Shown here one piece after another: positions 1 through 8,132 of a stretch of 64,000 nucleotides of DNA (its first letter is position 1; every line of letters begins with the position of its first letter). The stretch comes from an uncultured Sphingomonadaceae bacterium. Lineage in GTDB: Bacteria > Pseudomonadota > Alphaproteobacteria > Sphingomonadales > Sphingomonadaceae. The notes under the pieces are model-generated. The model was given only the letters and a program-made list of their open reading frames with translations. It searched no databases and was not told the origin of the DNA. The stretch covers positions 62,001 through 126,000 of the forward strand of contig CANMEE010000001.1 in assembly GCA_947496865.1 (NCBI GenBank), read 5' to 3'. Both the position numbers and the translations under genes were made by a program.

Positions 1-52
1 TGGGTGGGGAATCGGCAGACGGCTGTGTTTCGGGGCTATCAGTCATTGACAT
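1..52 (-). CDS. Possible N-terminus of a gene running off the left edge
   Basis: An open frame starts with ATG at 52 (second ATG at 46) and reads leftward out of the window without a stop, giving MSMTDSPETQPSADSPP. The peptide is polar and Pro/Ser-rich, as many N-terminal tails are, but no domain is visible. No clear Shine-Dalgarno precedes it. An alternative open frame on the plus strand (1-60) could be the tail of an incoming gene, so the assignment is weak. Confidence 0.25.
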   Translation of the reverse strand, partial: MSMTDSPETQPSADSPP

Positions 53-161
53 TTATGTAAGTGAATATCGAGCGCCTGACAATGGTGATCCGCGCACTTC
101 CGACAGGTTGATGTATATTTTCCGGATCAATCCATTCCCACCGCTATGTCGCCTGAAACAG

Positions 162-2267
162 CTAACCGATTCCGGCTTGGCGCGCCTCCAAATCAAAAAA
201 ACTTTGGACCTCGGTGCTCGATATCGGTTCGCTGACTAAAAAACCTTGAATTTGATCGCACCCTTTTTCCTTTAGAAAGGCCAGTTGACTGGAATTTTCT
301 ACGCCTTCAGCCACCGTTTTAAAGTTTAAAGCCGCGCCGAGACCCGTCACAGCGTTGATGATCGGAGCAGAGCCCTTAAACTGATCAATCTGGGCAATAA
401 AACTTCTGTCAATCTTCACCTTGTCGAATGAAATCGCGCACAGGTAGCTGAGTGAAGAAAATCCCGTACCGAAATCATCCAAGGCAATCTGAATCCCGAT
501 CTGACTGAGCTTTTCAAGCACCTCCTTGGTTTCCTCAATATTTTCAATGAAGACGGATTCAGTAATTTCCAGCTCCAACCGGCGAGGATCAAACTGAGTT
601 TGCGCCAGCATCCGCACAATTTTAGTGATAAAATCCTTTTCGGAAAGCTGCATGGCCGAAACATTTACCGAGACATGGACGTTATCCGGCCAATGGGCGG
701 CGCGATTACAGGCCTCGATCAAGACCCAATCACCCAGTGGCCCGATAATACCCGTTTCCTCTGCAATAGGAATAAATTCGGTCGGAGAGACTGGGCCAAA
801 ATGCGGATGATCCCATCGCAGCAACGCTTCGAACGACTTGATCGTATTCGCACCTAAATCCAATTGCGGTTGGAATAACAGATACATCTGACCGGTGGCC
901 AACGCCGATTTCAGATCGGAGGCTAACCTTGCATATCGCTCATGCTTGAGACCAATATCTTCGCTGAACATCACCGGTGTTTTCGGGTTGGTCTTTTTTG
1001 AGCTGTAGAGCGCGATATCGGCTTCTTTGGATAGAATTTCTTCAGACTTTTTCCCGGCTATTCCAGACGTCCAACCGATGCTGGCAGAACAGCTGACCTG
1101 CTGTGAACCAAGGGCAAAAGGCACCACAAAAGACTTTCGAATTTCCTGCACCATTTTGTCACAAGTCAATTGGTTCGGATCGACCCGTTTCAAGACAGCA
1201 AATTCATCGCCGCCAATGCGCGCAACAATTTCAGAACCCTTGACCGCAGACAGACGTCCCGCAACCTGTACCAACAGCTCATCACCGGCTGGATGACCCA
1301 AATCATCATTGACCCTTTTGAAATCGTCCAAATCGATCAATATCAACGATATGCCGTTTTTCTCATCAGCAACCAACGGGCTACTGCTTGTTATCGCGTG
1401 GATTTTTTCGACAAACATTTTGCGGTTCGGAATCCCGGTCAAAGGATCAAGCCTGGCTGCCAAGCGTAATTTTTCTTCCATTTGAAATTTGTCAGTAACA
1501 TCCTGGCAGACGCCGACGATAGACGTTAGCTTCCCATCTTTAAACTGGGGCTCGCCAATATTCCTGATCCGCTTTTGCCGCTTTTTCGCCGTCAAAAAAT
1601 CAGTTTCCAAATCAAACGGTTTTTCATCTTCGATGGATTGGTAGATTGTTTCAACAAGTTGCGCCTTGGCTTTTCCCGGATAAAATTCCGTCAGATCTTC
1701 AAAGGATGGAATCGCGCCGATGGGGATTTCATGGATGGCAAATATCTGATCGGACCAAGATAGTTGGTAGTTTTCCGTATCCAGCCGCCAGGTACCAAGA
1801 TGTGCTATTTTTTCTGCTTTCCGAAACAGATCATTGGCGCGGTCATTTTCAATCTGTAGGGCTTTTTTCTCGCTAATGTCGAAACACAGGCCAACGAAAC
1901 CAACCAATTCTCCGTACTCATCGCGGTAAAGGCTGCTGAGCGCTGAAATCCAGACACTCTCGCCGTCCGGCTTTTGAAAACGAAAATCAAGATCGAAGAC
2001 CTGTTCTTGCTTTACAGCATCGTCCCAGCTTTCCCAGACAACAGCCCGATCGTCGGGATGGATTGCATCAGTCCAGCCCTGACCCATGGCTTCGGCATTG
2101 TTGAGCCCGGTAAGGGCCATCCAGGATTGATTGACATAGGTGCAACCGCCGGAGCAGTCGGTCAGAAATATACCGGCTGGAGAAATGTCAGCTAGGGTTT
2201 CAAAGCGAAGTGCGTCTTTTTTAACATAAATATCATCCGCCTTGCTCATAAGACTAATGAACGGCAA
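162..2267 (-). CDS. PAS-PAS-GGDEF-EAL cyclic-di-GMP signalling protein
   Basis: Soluble c-di-GMP turnover protein of about 700 residues. Two PAS folds occupy roughly residues 20-135 and 150-265, the GGDEF cyclase domain about 275-430, and the EAL phosphodiesterase domain about 445-690. The GGDEF signature RIGGDEFAVL is intact. The canonical RxxD inhibitory site five residues upstream is absent (KGSE lies there). The EAL domain keeps FEALLRW, the metal-binding ELEITES, the DDFGTGFSSL loop, KIDRSFI and VAEGVEN, so it should be able to hydrolyse c-di-GMP. No membrane segment or signal peptide is seen, so sensing is probably cytoplasmic through the PAS domains. The start is TTG at 2267, behind AAGGGAAAG; ATG at 2249 is the alternative. 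It stands alone, followed downstream only by the left-edge fragment. Confidence 0.9.
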   Translation of the reverse strand: MPFISLMSKADDIYVKKDALRFETLADISPAGIFLTDCSGGCTYVNQSWMALTGLNNAEAMGQGWTDAIHPDDRAVVWESWDDAVKQEQVFDLDFRFQKPDGESVWISALSSLYRDEYGELVGFVGLCFDISEKKALQIENDRANDLFRKAEKIAHLGTWRLDTENYQLSWSDQIFAIHEIPIGAIPSFEDLTEFYPGKAKAQLVETIYQSIEDEKPFDLETDFLTAKKRQKRIRNIGEPQFKDGKLTSIVGVCQDVTDKFQMEEKLRLAARLDPLTGIPNRKMFVEKIHAITSSSPLVADEKNGISLILIDLDDFKRVNDDLGHPAGDELLVQVAGRLSAVKGSEIVARIGGDEFAVLKRVDPNQLTCDKMVQEIRKSFVVPFALGSQQVSCSASIGWTSGIAGKKSEEILSKEADIALYSSKKTNPKTPVMFSEDIGLKHERYARLASDLKSALATGQMYLLFQPQLDLGANTIKSFEALLRWDHPHFGPVSPTEFIPIAEETGIIGPLGDWVLIEACNRAAHWPDNVHVSVNVSAMQLSEKDFITKIVRMLAQTQFDPRRLELEITESVFIENIEETKEVLEKLSQIGIQIALDDFGTGFSSLSYLCAISFDKVKIDRSFIAQIDQFKGSAPIINAVTGLGAALNFKTVAEGVENSSQLAFLKEKGCDQIQGFLVSEPISSTEVQSFFDLEARQAGIG

Positions 2268-2356
2268 CTTTCCCTTGTTTTAAGTCTGGCCGAGCAGTTT
2301 ATTTTGGCAAGAGAACGGGCTGGCAGCAACCGGCGACAAATTCCGTTTAAGAACCG

Positions 2357-3751
2357 TCAAAGTGCCTCAAGCCGAACCGGCAAACCGTCCTTCGGCTGCG
2401 GGATAGGAAAAACTTGCCATTCCGGTTCATAATCCGATCCACCACTCAGCACGACACGGTTTTGCGTCAGCATCGCGTGCATCAAAATCTTGATCTGCAT
2501 ATAGGCGAAATGCAGCCCCAGACACATATGCGCGCCACCGCCAAAAGGAACCCAGGCATATTTGTGCCTGCCTGCACTATTCTCCGGCGTGAAACGCAGG
2601 GGATCAAATTTGTCAGGGTTTGGCCAATGTTTTTCCATCTTATGCACAAATTGCGGGCTGATGCCGATATTGGTGCCGGCGGGAATGGTATAGTTGCGGA
2701 AGGTAAATTCCTTGATCGCCCGGCGCGGGATGCTAGGCACCGGTGGTATCAAGCGCAGCGCTTCCTTAAAAGCCATTTCGGTCAGTTCCAGCTTGCCCAT
2801 ATCTTCATAAGCCAATGGCTGTCCGGCAGGAGCGACAGACAAGCATTCTTCGCGCAACTTGTCTTGCCATTCGGGGTTTTTGGCTAGCAAATAGATCATA
2901 CTGGTCGCCGAAGACGTAATCGTATCATGCGCCGCCATCATCAGAAAATTCATGTGATCGACGACTTCGTCCTCGGTTAGCAGGCTCCCATCTTCATGGG
3001 TTGCAAGGCAAATCTGGGTAAAAATATCCTCGCCGCCTTTTTCACGCCGTTCCTTCACTTGTGGCGTGAAATAGCTGAGCAGATATTCCCGGGCTTTCAC
3101 CCCGCGCCACATCTTGGTGAACGGGATTGGTGAGCGGGCGATACCTACCGAGGCTTGTACTTCATCGACAAATGCCTTGTTGATCTTGTCCGCTTCCGGG
3201 CCCCACGGAATACCGAGTATGGCGCTAGCGGCCGTGTCGAGTGACAGCGACTTGATCGCAGGATAAAATTCAAAGCTGGTGCCGCTCCACTCGGCCACGC
3301 GTTCAATAATGCCTTCGTTCAGGACTTTACAATGATGCTTCATCGGTCCCGGCTTAAAGGCAACCGATAGCGCTTTGCGATCCGCCCGATGGCGTTCAAA
3401 ATCCATCAGCATCAGCCCACGCGGGAAGAGATTGTTGAGCACCGGTCCCCAGCCCTGTTCGCTGGAAAAAATCTTGTCTTTGTTGAACATCACCAACTCT
3501 GTGGCATCTGCCCCCAGCAACATGACATTGTCCTTGCCAAAGCTGTAGGTTCGATAGACCGAACCATATTTCTCAAACATCTTCCGGCCAAAGCCGATAG
3601 GGTCCTTGATGACTTGCAGAGTTGTGCCCAACACAGGCATGCCTTCTTCGCCGGGAATATGCGCAAGCGCTTCCTTGCTCGGTGGCTTGACCCAATGCGG
3701 GTTTGCGGTCTCGGTATAGGAATATCCGTGGGCTTGTGCTGCGCTGGCCAA
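2357..3751 (-). CDS. Cytochrome P450
   Basis: Heme-thiolate monooxygenase of 464 aa, a normal length for a soluble bacterial P450. Family marks are all present: the I-helix oxygen-activation motif AAHDT at about residues 273-277, the K-helix ExxR (EALR, about 330-333), and the heme-binding loop FGGGAHMCLGLHFA with Cys at about 410. There is no N-terminal anchor. No ferredoxin or ferredoxin-reductase gene lies next to it, so its electron donors must be encoded elsewhere. The substrate cannot be told from sequence; hydroxylation of a fatty acid, sterol or terpenoid is possible. The start codon is TTG, eight bases after GGAG. It is divergent from the arginine-rich lipoprotein gene across 220 bp. 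Confidence 0.92.
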   Translation of the reverse strand: MASAAQAHGYSYTETANPHWVKPPSKEALAHIPGEEGMPVLGTTLQVIKDPIGFGRKMFEKYGSVYRTYSFGKDNVMLLGADATELVMFNKDKIFSSEQGWGPVLNNLFPRGLMLMDFERHRADRKALSVAFKPGPMKHHCKVLNEGIIERVAEWSGTSFEFYPAIKSLSLDTAASAILGIPWGPEADKINKAFVDEVQASVGIARSPIPFTKMWRGVKAREYLLSYFTPQVKERREKGGEDIFTQICLATHEDGSLLTEDEVVDHMNFLMMAAHDTITSSATSMIYLLAKNPEWQDKLREECLSVAPAGQPLAYEDMGKLELTEMAFKEALRLIPPVPSIPRRAIKEFTFRNYTIPAGTNIGISPQFVHKMEKHWPNPDKFDPLRFTPENSAGRHKYAWVPFGGGAHMCLGLHFAYMQIKILMHAMLTQNRVVLSGGSDYEPEWQVFPIPQPKDGLPVRLEAL

Positions 3752-3796
3752 AATAAACTCTCCGAAATTCTTGGTTTTGTGAACCTATAGTAACTA

Positions 3797-3816
3797 CTTG
3801 CATTAATGTCAGCAAG
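3797..3816. promoter_or_regulatory. Short inverted repeat upstream of the P450 gene
   Basis: CTTGC (3797-3801) and GCAAG (3812-3816) are separated by 10 bp, about 46 bp upstream of the P450 start codon. This is a possible operator for a dimeric repressor. Five-base arms can occur by chance, so the call is weak. Confidence 0.2.
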
Positions 3817-3971
3817 CATCTGCATTCATTTTCAATTCAATTCATCAATGTTACAAAATAGGGCAACAGGAAAACTATCCGGACTCGCAGGGCAAAAGCG
3901 GGCTAGAGGATAGATATTATCGGTGAACAGGTCTCATGACCGCGTCACTGGTGCGACGAAGGGGTAAGATC

Positions 3972-4754
3972 ATGGCAGAATTTTCGTTTATAAAGCTATT
4001 GAAACCTGCAATGCTCAGCGGGGCGATGCTGGGTCTGAGCGCCTGTGCTTATGGCGGCGGTTCTTATGGTGACGGCTATGTCAACGGCGCGGGCTATGCC
4101 TGCGATCCCTATGCGCCTTTTGATGATTATTATGCCTGCGACAATGGTTATGGTTATGCCAATATCGGATTTGGCGGCGGCTGGTATGATAGTTTCTACT
4201 ATCCCGGCTACGGCACCTATATTTTTGACCGACGCGGATCACGCTATGCAATGCAGCGCCATCACCGGCGCCACTGGGCGCGACAGCGCGCAGAATTTGG
4301 CTCTCGCCATGCGCGCCGAGGTGACCGCCGGGCTGAAAGACGCCGCGATCTTACGCCGGCACAGCGTGCAGAGCGCCGCGATCGCAGAGCAGAACGCCGC
4401 CGTAATCTGACACCAGAACAACGCGCGGAACGTCGAGCAGAAAGAAATCAGCGCAGAGCCGCAAATGGCGATGCAACAACCGGTAGAGCAGGCCTGCGCG
4501 ATGGCGCGATCCGTGGGCAACGCCGCGGCGAAACCAGACAAGCACGGCGCGCTAACCGTCAAGGCAATGGCACGCGTGCCGAACGCCGCGCCAGAACGCC
4601 GGCAAACCCGCAGCGCGGACAGCAAGCCCGTCCAGCAGCACGGCAACAATCCACGCCTGTCGCACGCTCCACACGACGTCCGGCGGCACAATCCCGCCCA
4701 TCGCGCCGATCTTCCCGCAGCGAGGTGTCTCGCCGTAATGTCAGCGATGAATGA
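3972..4754 (+). CDS. Arginine-rich repeat lipoprotein
   Basis: Predicted exported lipoprotein of 260 aa. The start ATG at 3972 follows GAAGGGG; an upstream in-frame ATG at 3936 would bury the signal peptide. The N-terminus MAEFSFIKLLKPAMLSG leads to a lipobox LSAC, so lipidation is expected near residue 25. A Gly/Tyr/Asp-rich segment (about 25-85) follows. The rest is dominated by Arg/Ala/Glu, with an approximate repeat of the type RRAERRRxLTPxQRAERR occurring at least twice near the middle. A Pro/Ala/Arg/Ser tail closes it. Such a polycationic envelope protein could bind nucleic acid, polyphosphate or anionic polysaccharide, but no domain is recognised and this is inference. Codon phase is consistent throughout; no operon partner is seen. 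Confidence 0.75.
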   Translation: MAEFSFIKLLKPAMLSGAMLGLSACAYGGGSYGDGYVNGAGYACDPYAPFDDYYACDNGYGYANIGFGGGWYDSFYYPGYGTYIFDRRGSRYAMQRHHRRHWARQRAEFGSRHARRGDRRAERRRDLTPAQRAERRDRRAERRRNLTPEQRAERRAERNQRRAANGDATTGRAGLRDGAIRGQRRGETRQARRANRQGNGTRAERRARTPANPQRGQQARPAARQQSTPVARSTRRPAAQSRPSRRSSRSEVSRRNVSDE

Positions 4755-4853
4755 TCGGACCGGCAGAGACGCTATTTAACGTGCTTGGCGGCAATATTCT
4801 ATCTCGATCGACGAAAAGTTTGCGCAGAAGTTCAACTGCAACGGGCAGTAATG

Positions 4854-4884
4854 AGTGTCCGCTATCGGCGCAAAAACGGACACT
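4854..4884. repeat. Dispersed palindromic element, copy 1
   Basis: AGTGTCCG (4854-4861) and CGGACACT (4877-4884) form a perfect 8-bp inverted repeat around the loop CTATCGGCGCAAAAA. It lies between the arginine-rich lipoprotein gene and the GNAT gene. Copy 2 at 5466 has nearly the same stem and loop, which marks a repeat family rather than a chance hairpin. Confidence 0.7.
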
Positions 4885-4936
4885 GTATAAAGACCATAAT
4901 AGAGTTAAGATGGACTCTCTATAGTCGAAGCTTAAA

Positions 4937-5374
4937 TCAATCTGCGGCAACTAAGCTTTTGGTCAGATAATGAGAAGCATGACCTTTTGGACGATCCGTC
5001 AAAGTTGCAATATGGTCATATCCGTTTTTTTCATAAAATGGTTTTGCCTGCCAACTGGTTGTCTCAACCAAAGCTTTCCCGCAGTTTTGTTGTACTGCAA
5101 AGCTCTCGGCTGAATCAATTAATCGCTTTCCAATACCGGCTCCGCGGCACTCTTCTGATAGCCACAAGAGTTCTATATGCAGCGTATTCCAAAAACATGT
5201 TGCTCTGATGCCGCCAATTATCGCGTCGGCTTCATTCTTTGCAAAAACGAAAAACTTCACTTCATTTTCATTGGGTTCCAAGTCTGGGACTTCTAATTTG
5301 TTATAATCGATTATGCCATGGCTGAGGATATCCGAATCCCTTTTCGGAGGGTCTATGTTCACTTCAATATTCAT
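4937..5374 (-). CDS. GNAT-family N-acetyltransferase
   Basis: Acetyl-CoA-dependent N-acetyltransferase of 145 aa, full length for a single GNAT domain. The pyrophosphate-binding motif A is clear: IELLWLSEECRGAGIGKRLI has the R-x-x-G-x-G/A core (RGAGIG) after a typical beta4 strand. Motif B follows as ALVETTSWQAKPFYEKNGY, with the Tyr that often acts as general acid. The acceptor is unknown; small-molecule amines or antibiotics are as likely as protein N-termini. The gene is flanked by palindromic element copies 1 and 2 and has no operon partner. Its start at 5374 has only a weak ribosome site. Confidence 0.85.
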   Translation of the reverse strand: MNIEVNIDPPKRDSDILSHGIIDYNKLEVPDLEPNENEVKFFVFAKNEADAIIGGIRATCFWNTLHIELLWLSEECRGAGIGKRLIDSAESFAVQQNCGKALVETTSWQAKPFYEKNGYDHIATLTDRPKGHASHYLTKSLVAAD

Positions 5375-5465
5375 GGTTTTGGCCTATTGTTTCCGAATGA
5401 TCGCTGGTCCCTTGCCCATTGCATAGCAATTTCGCGAATGAAGAATAGTGAGAAAGGGCAAGGCC

Positions 5466-5496
5466 AATGTCTGCTATGGGCGCAAAAGCGGACGTT
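5466..5496. repeat. Dispersed palindromic element, copy 2
   Basis: AATGTCTGC (5466-5474) pairs with GCGGACGTT (5488-5496), with two positions that would be G-U in RNA. The loop TATGGGCGCAAAA closely matches copy 1 (4854-4884). It sits between the GNAT gene and the following lipoprotein gene, near the promoter of the latter. Confidence 0.7.
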
Positions 5497-5554
5497 AGAG
5501 ATTACTCAATATTTCTGCAGTATTCTGGCTGTCAATAGTCCTAGGAAATGCACA

Positions 5555-5989
5555 GTGAACGACATTAAGAAACTAACAGCTATCTCTATGGTGATAGTTT
5601 TAGCGCTATCCAGTTGCGATAAAAATCAGGACGCGTTTGAGTTTGCAAAGCCTCATGTCTGGGGAGATAAGATCAATGGGTGCGGCTATCGATCTATAAA
5701 GTTTTTTGATCAATTTATCGATTATGAAAATTCTACGGAAATGGTCGAAAAAGTGATCGCTATCGATCCGGAAGCAGACGTAGTTTCAAAAGAAAGAACT
5801 AAGATATCGTTGGTTGATCTTGGAGCGGATAACTTCACTGTCGAAGAGAATAAAACCAAAGATAAAATGAAGATATATCGAAACGGCGATAGTTTGTACC
5901 TATACGGGATATATTCCAATGGAAGCTGGAAATACCCTGAACGAAATAACTCCGTATACCCTACAGATTATATAATCTGCGACACTTGA
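5555..5989 (+). CDS. Small putative lipoprotein of unknown function
   Basis: Predicted lipoprotein of 144 aa. I take GTG at 5555 as start because AGGAA lies seven bases upstream and because it places a classical signal peptide at the N-terminus, MNDIKKLTAISMVIVLALSSC, with lipobox LSSC. A longer frame open from 5318 would run through the GNAT start region and a palindromic repeat and is unlikely. The mature protein is charged and mostly beta-like, with two Cys outside the lipobox (CGY and a terminal CDT), which might form a disulphide. No family is recognised. Base composition is AT-richer than the neighbours, and palindromic elements flank it on both sides, hinting at an accessory gene. Confidence 0.65.
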   Translation: MNDIKKLTAISMVIVLALSSCDKNQDAFEFAKPHVWGDKINGCGYRSIKFFDQFIDYENSTEMVEKVIAIDPEADVVSKERTKISLVDLGADNFTVEENKTKDKMKIYRNGDSLYLYGIYSNGSWKYPERNNSVYPTDYIICDT

Positions 5990-6035
5990 AAATGCTAAAT
6001 TTGATCGGCTCAAAAATTCAATTAACTTTAACTCA

Positions 6036-6065
6036 AATGTCCGCTTTCAGGATATTGCGGATATT
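6036..6065. repeat. Dispersed palindromic element, copy 3
   Basis: AATGTCCGC (6036-6044) pairs with GCGGATATT (6057-6065) with one wobble position. Its reverse complement shares the 15-base string ATCCTGAAAGCGGAC with copy 4 at about 63768-63782, so copies 3 and 4 form a second subfamily that differs from copies 1 and 2 in the loop. Confidence 0.65.
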
Positions 6066-6067
6066 GA

Positions 6068-6274
6068 TCACTTAATCGTCACTTCGCGAATATCAGTGGC
6101 ATAAACAAGCCAGCGGCTATTCTCGACGCCGACAATGGGGTACGTGAAAAAATGTTATTGCACACTGCAATATGATGGATGGATCGACGCACTGGCGGCT
6201 GGTAAAATACTCATCATCACGCCCGTAGCGATAACAGCGGCGGTCAAAATCATATTGCGAATCTTCATCGTCAT
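6068..6274 (-). pseudogene. Small exported-protein gene interrupted by an in-frame TAA
   Basis: The frame from ATG 6274 (or ATG 6268, which is better placed behind AAGGA) encodes a signal peptide: MKIRNMILTAAVIATG followed by an AxA-type site PAASAS. It stops at TAA 6157-6155 after the sequence CSVQ. The same frame stays open beyond that stop for 28 codons (HFFTYPIVGVENSRWLVYA and on) to TGA 6070-6068, and this second part has protein-like composition. The simplest reading is one exported protein of about 66 codons inactivated by a single nonsense change. A functional 37-39-aa peptide or stop read-through are alternatives. Palindromic copy 3 begins three bases after its end. Confidence 0.5.
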
Positions 6275-6327
6275 TTTCCTTATGGATATTTCGACCCGCA
6301 CAGAACAAACCGGAAGCGCTTTCCGCT

Positions 6328-6471
6328 TCACGAACTGGTGATATCGTCGGATAAGGCGTATTGGTGATGCGACAAAGTCACAGCCGCGGCAGCAGCATTG
6401 ACCTGATTCCAAACGAAAGTTTTTATATTTGAGCCAATCGCCTCCATATCGGTTTGAATAATAGTTAACAT
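6328..6471 (-). CDS. Small protein, 47 aa, unknown function
   Basis: ATG at 6471 is preceded by a very strong Shine-Dalgarno, GGGAGGA, with eight bases of spacing. The product starts MLTIIQTDMEAIGSN and contains a run of Ala (NAAAAAV) and an acidic C-terminus. It has no signal peptide and no recognised domain. It is divergent from the fatty acid desaturase gene, whose start lies 62 bp away, so the two share a promoter region. The ribosome site is the main support. Confidence 0.5.
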   Translation of the reverse strand: MLTIIQTDMEAIGSNIKTFVWNQVNAAAAAVTLSHHQYALSDDITSS

Positions 6472-6532
6472 AATTGTAATCCTCCCGGAAAATGGGTAAT
6501 TTCCTTTGGTAAATAGTATCAGGGGCAAATTT

Positions 6533-7645
6533 ATGGCGACCGCGTTTCGTGACATTCAACCAGATAAGTTTGAACCTTCAGAGGTTCATCCACAACATGG
6601 TGTGATCATTGGCGGCCCTGCAGCGCGCGCCAAACGCATTGAATATGGCATTTTGTTGTCATCGATGGTTATCGGGTCACTCGGCGCACTCTATTGGACG
6701 CTCACCCATGCGACCGGTTGGGTAGAATGGTCCGCTTTCCTGTTCGGTTATATCCTGATCAACATGGGTGTCGGCATTGGTTATCATCGCTTTTACACGC
6801 ACCGGGCGTTTGAAGCGGGTCCGAAAATGCGCCTCGCCATTGGTATTATGGCACAAATGGCCTGTCAGGCTTCGGTCCTGAAATGGGCCGCCGATCATCG
6901 TCGCCACCATGCTTTTTCAGACCGCGTTGGCGACTTGCACAGTCCTTATATTGACGGTCACGGCAAAAAAATGTCGAAATTAAAGGGCCTTGGCATCGCC
7001 CATTTCGGTTGGCTGTTTGATAACACCACATCGGACATGAATGTCTATGGCAAAGGCCTGATCGATGACCCGCAAGTCCTGTGGTGTCATCGCCATCGCT
7101 GGTCGATTGCAATTTTTTCCAGCATCATATTCCCGGCCCTTTGGGCACTGGCCTTTGGTGGTCCGGAGCATATTATCGGCACGATCCTCATCGGCGGGTT
7201 TTTCCGCAATTTCTTCTTTCTCAACTTTGTCATGGGCGTGAACAGCGTGGGCCATGTTTTTGGCTCACAGCGTTTCAAGACCAAAGATGGGTCACGCAAT
7301 AACTGGTTCATGGCGTGGATGACCTTCGGTGACGGCTGGCACAACAACCATCATCAGCATCCGCGGTCGGCCTATGCCGGCATCATGTGGTGGGAAGTCG
7401 ATGTGAACGGCTATATTATCTCTGCATGGGAGAAAATGGGCTTGGTCTGGAATGTCCAGCGTGCACCAAAATATGTTCGCGATGCCGATGGCAACTGGGT
7501 CCAACAGAAGAAGCTGAATGCGGCCGGTCATCGATCGGATCTGGAAGCGCCTAGTCTTGAAGAAATGTCAGCAGATGACGGCGGCGTAATGTTTGCTGAA
7601 GACGTCAAGACCGGCAAGACCAAGACGGCTGCAGACGTTTTCTGA
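6533..7645 (+). CDS. Membrane fatty acyl-CoA/fatty acid desaturase (delta-9 type)
   Basis: Di-iron membrane desaturase of 370 aa that would introduce a cis double bond into acyl chains, so adjusting membrane fluidity. The three histidine boxes are intact: HRFYTH (about residues 85-90), DHRRHH (about 121-126) and GWHNNHH (about 263-269). Hydrophobic segments near residues 38-60 and 65-83 and a pair near 185-225 give the usual membrane topology. The start at 6533 follows AGGGG by eight bases; an ATG at 6506 is less well supported. The gene is monocistronic, convergent with gspM, and ends four bases before it. Confidence 0.92.
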   Translation: MATAFRDIQPDKFEPSEVHPQHGVIIGGPAARAKRIEYGILLSSMVIGSLGALYWTLTHATGWVEWSAFLFGYILINMGVGIGYHRFYTHRAFEAGPKMRLAIGIMAQMACQASVLKWAADHRRHHAFSDRVGDLHSPYIDGHGKKMSKLKGLGIAHFGWLFDNTTSDMNVYGKGLIDDPQVLWCHRHRWSIAIFSSIIFPALWALAFGGPEHIIGTILIGGFFRNFFFLNFVMGVNSVGHVFGSQRFKTKDGSRNNWFMAWMTFGDGWHNNHHQHPRSAYAGIMWWEVDVNGYIISAWEKMGLVWNVQRAPKYVRDADGNWVQQKKLNAAGHRSDLEAPSLEEMSADDGGVMFAEDVKTGKTKTAADVF

Positions 7646-7649
7646 TAGC

Positions 7650-8132
7650 TTAGTTCGCTTGTACTGAGCGTAATATTATCGTTGCCGTGACCGTTTCGTT
7701 GGCGCCGGGATTCACCGCGAGTTCCTCCACCGATATGCCGCGACTTTCGAGCATGGCCAGCCAGCCAAATAAAGCGGTTGGCTTGGCAGAATCAATCGAC
7801 AGCTGAACCGTGCCATTGGTCTGCGGATCCAGCCGCCCGACCGCAAAACCGGCCTCGCCTGCATTTTGGCTGATGAAGACATCCAAGGCACCCGTCACTG
7901 GCTTGACAGACGTGTCCGCCGGTGCGGTTAGCGCAGCAACCTTGGCTTCGATGCGAACCTGACTGTCAATCGCATCTGCATGGCTTTTCTGGGCTGATAT
8001 ATAGGCATTGATAAAAGGACTGACGACAGCATAATATCCGACGACAAGCGCGACCAGAACGCCCAATATCCCGACCATTATTTTCTCACGCTGACTGAGC
8101 GCATGGAACCAATTTTTGATCATGTCGATCAT
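7650..8132 (-). CDS. gspM: Type II secretion system protein GspM
   Basis: Inner-membrane assembly protein of the type II secretion platform, 160 aa. It has a short cytoplasmic N-terminus, one membrane helix (IMVGILGVLVALVVGYY, about residues 18-36) and a periplasmic ferredoxin-like domain. Sequence identity in GspM is always low; the call rests on topology, size and position directly after gspL, with an ATGA start/stop overlap. It is the last gene of the operon. Confidence 0.85.
   Translation of the reverse strand: MIDMIKNWFHALSQREKIMVGILGVLVALVVGYYAVVSPFINAYISAQKSHADAIDSQVRIEAKVAALTAPADTSVKPVTGALDVFISQNAGEAGFAVGRLDPQTNGTVQLSIDSAKPTALFGWLAMLESRGISVEELAVNPGANETVTATIILRSVQAN

Noticed and set aside
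1..60. Plus-strand frame at the left edge (tail WVGNRQ and on)
   Set aside because: Only 19 codons and no support; kept as an alternative to the minus-strand start.
4239..4691. Cys-rich antisense frame in the arginine-rich lipoprotein gene
   Set aside because: The Cys/Ala/Arg content is the complement of Arg-rich codons; the sense frame has a signal peptide, lipobox and ribosome site.
5318..5554. N-terminal extension of the small lipoprotein gene
   Set aside because: It would run through the GNAT start and palindromic copy 2, and it hides the signal peptide starting at GTG 5555.
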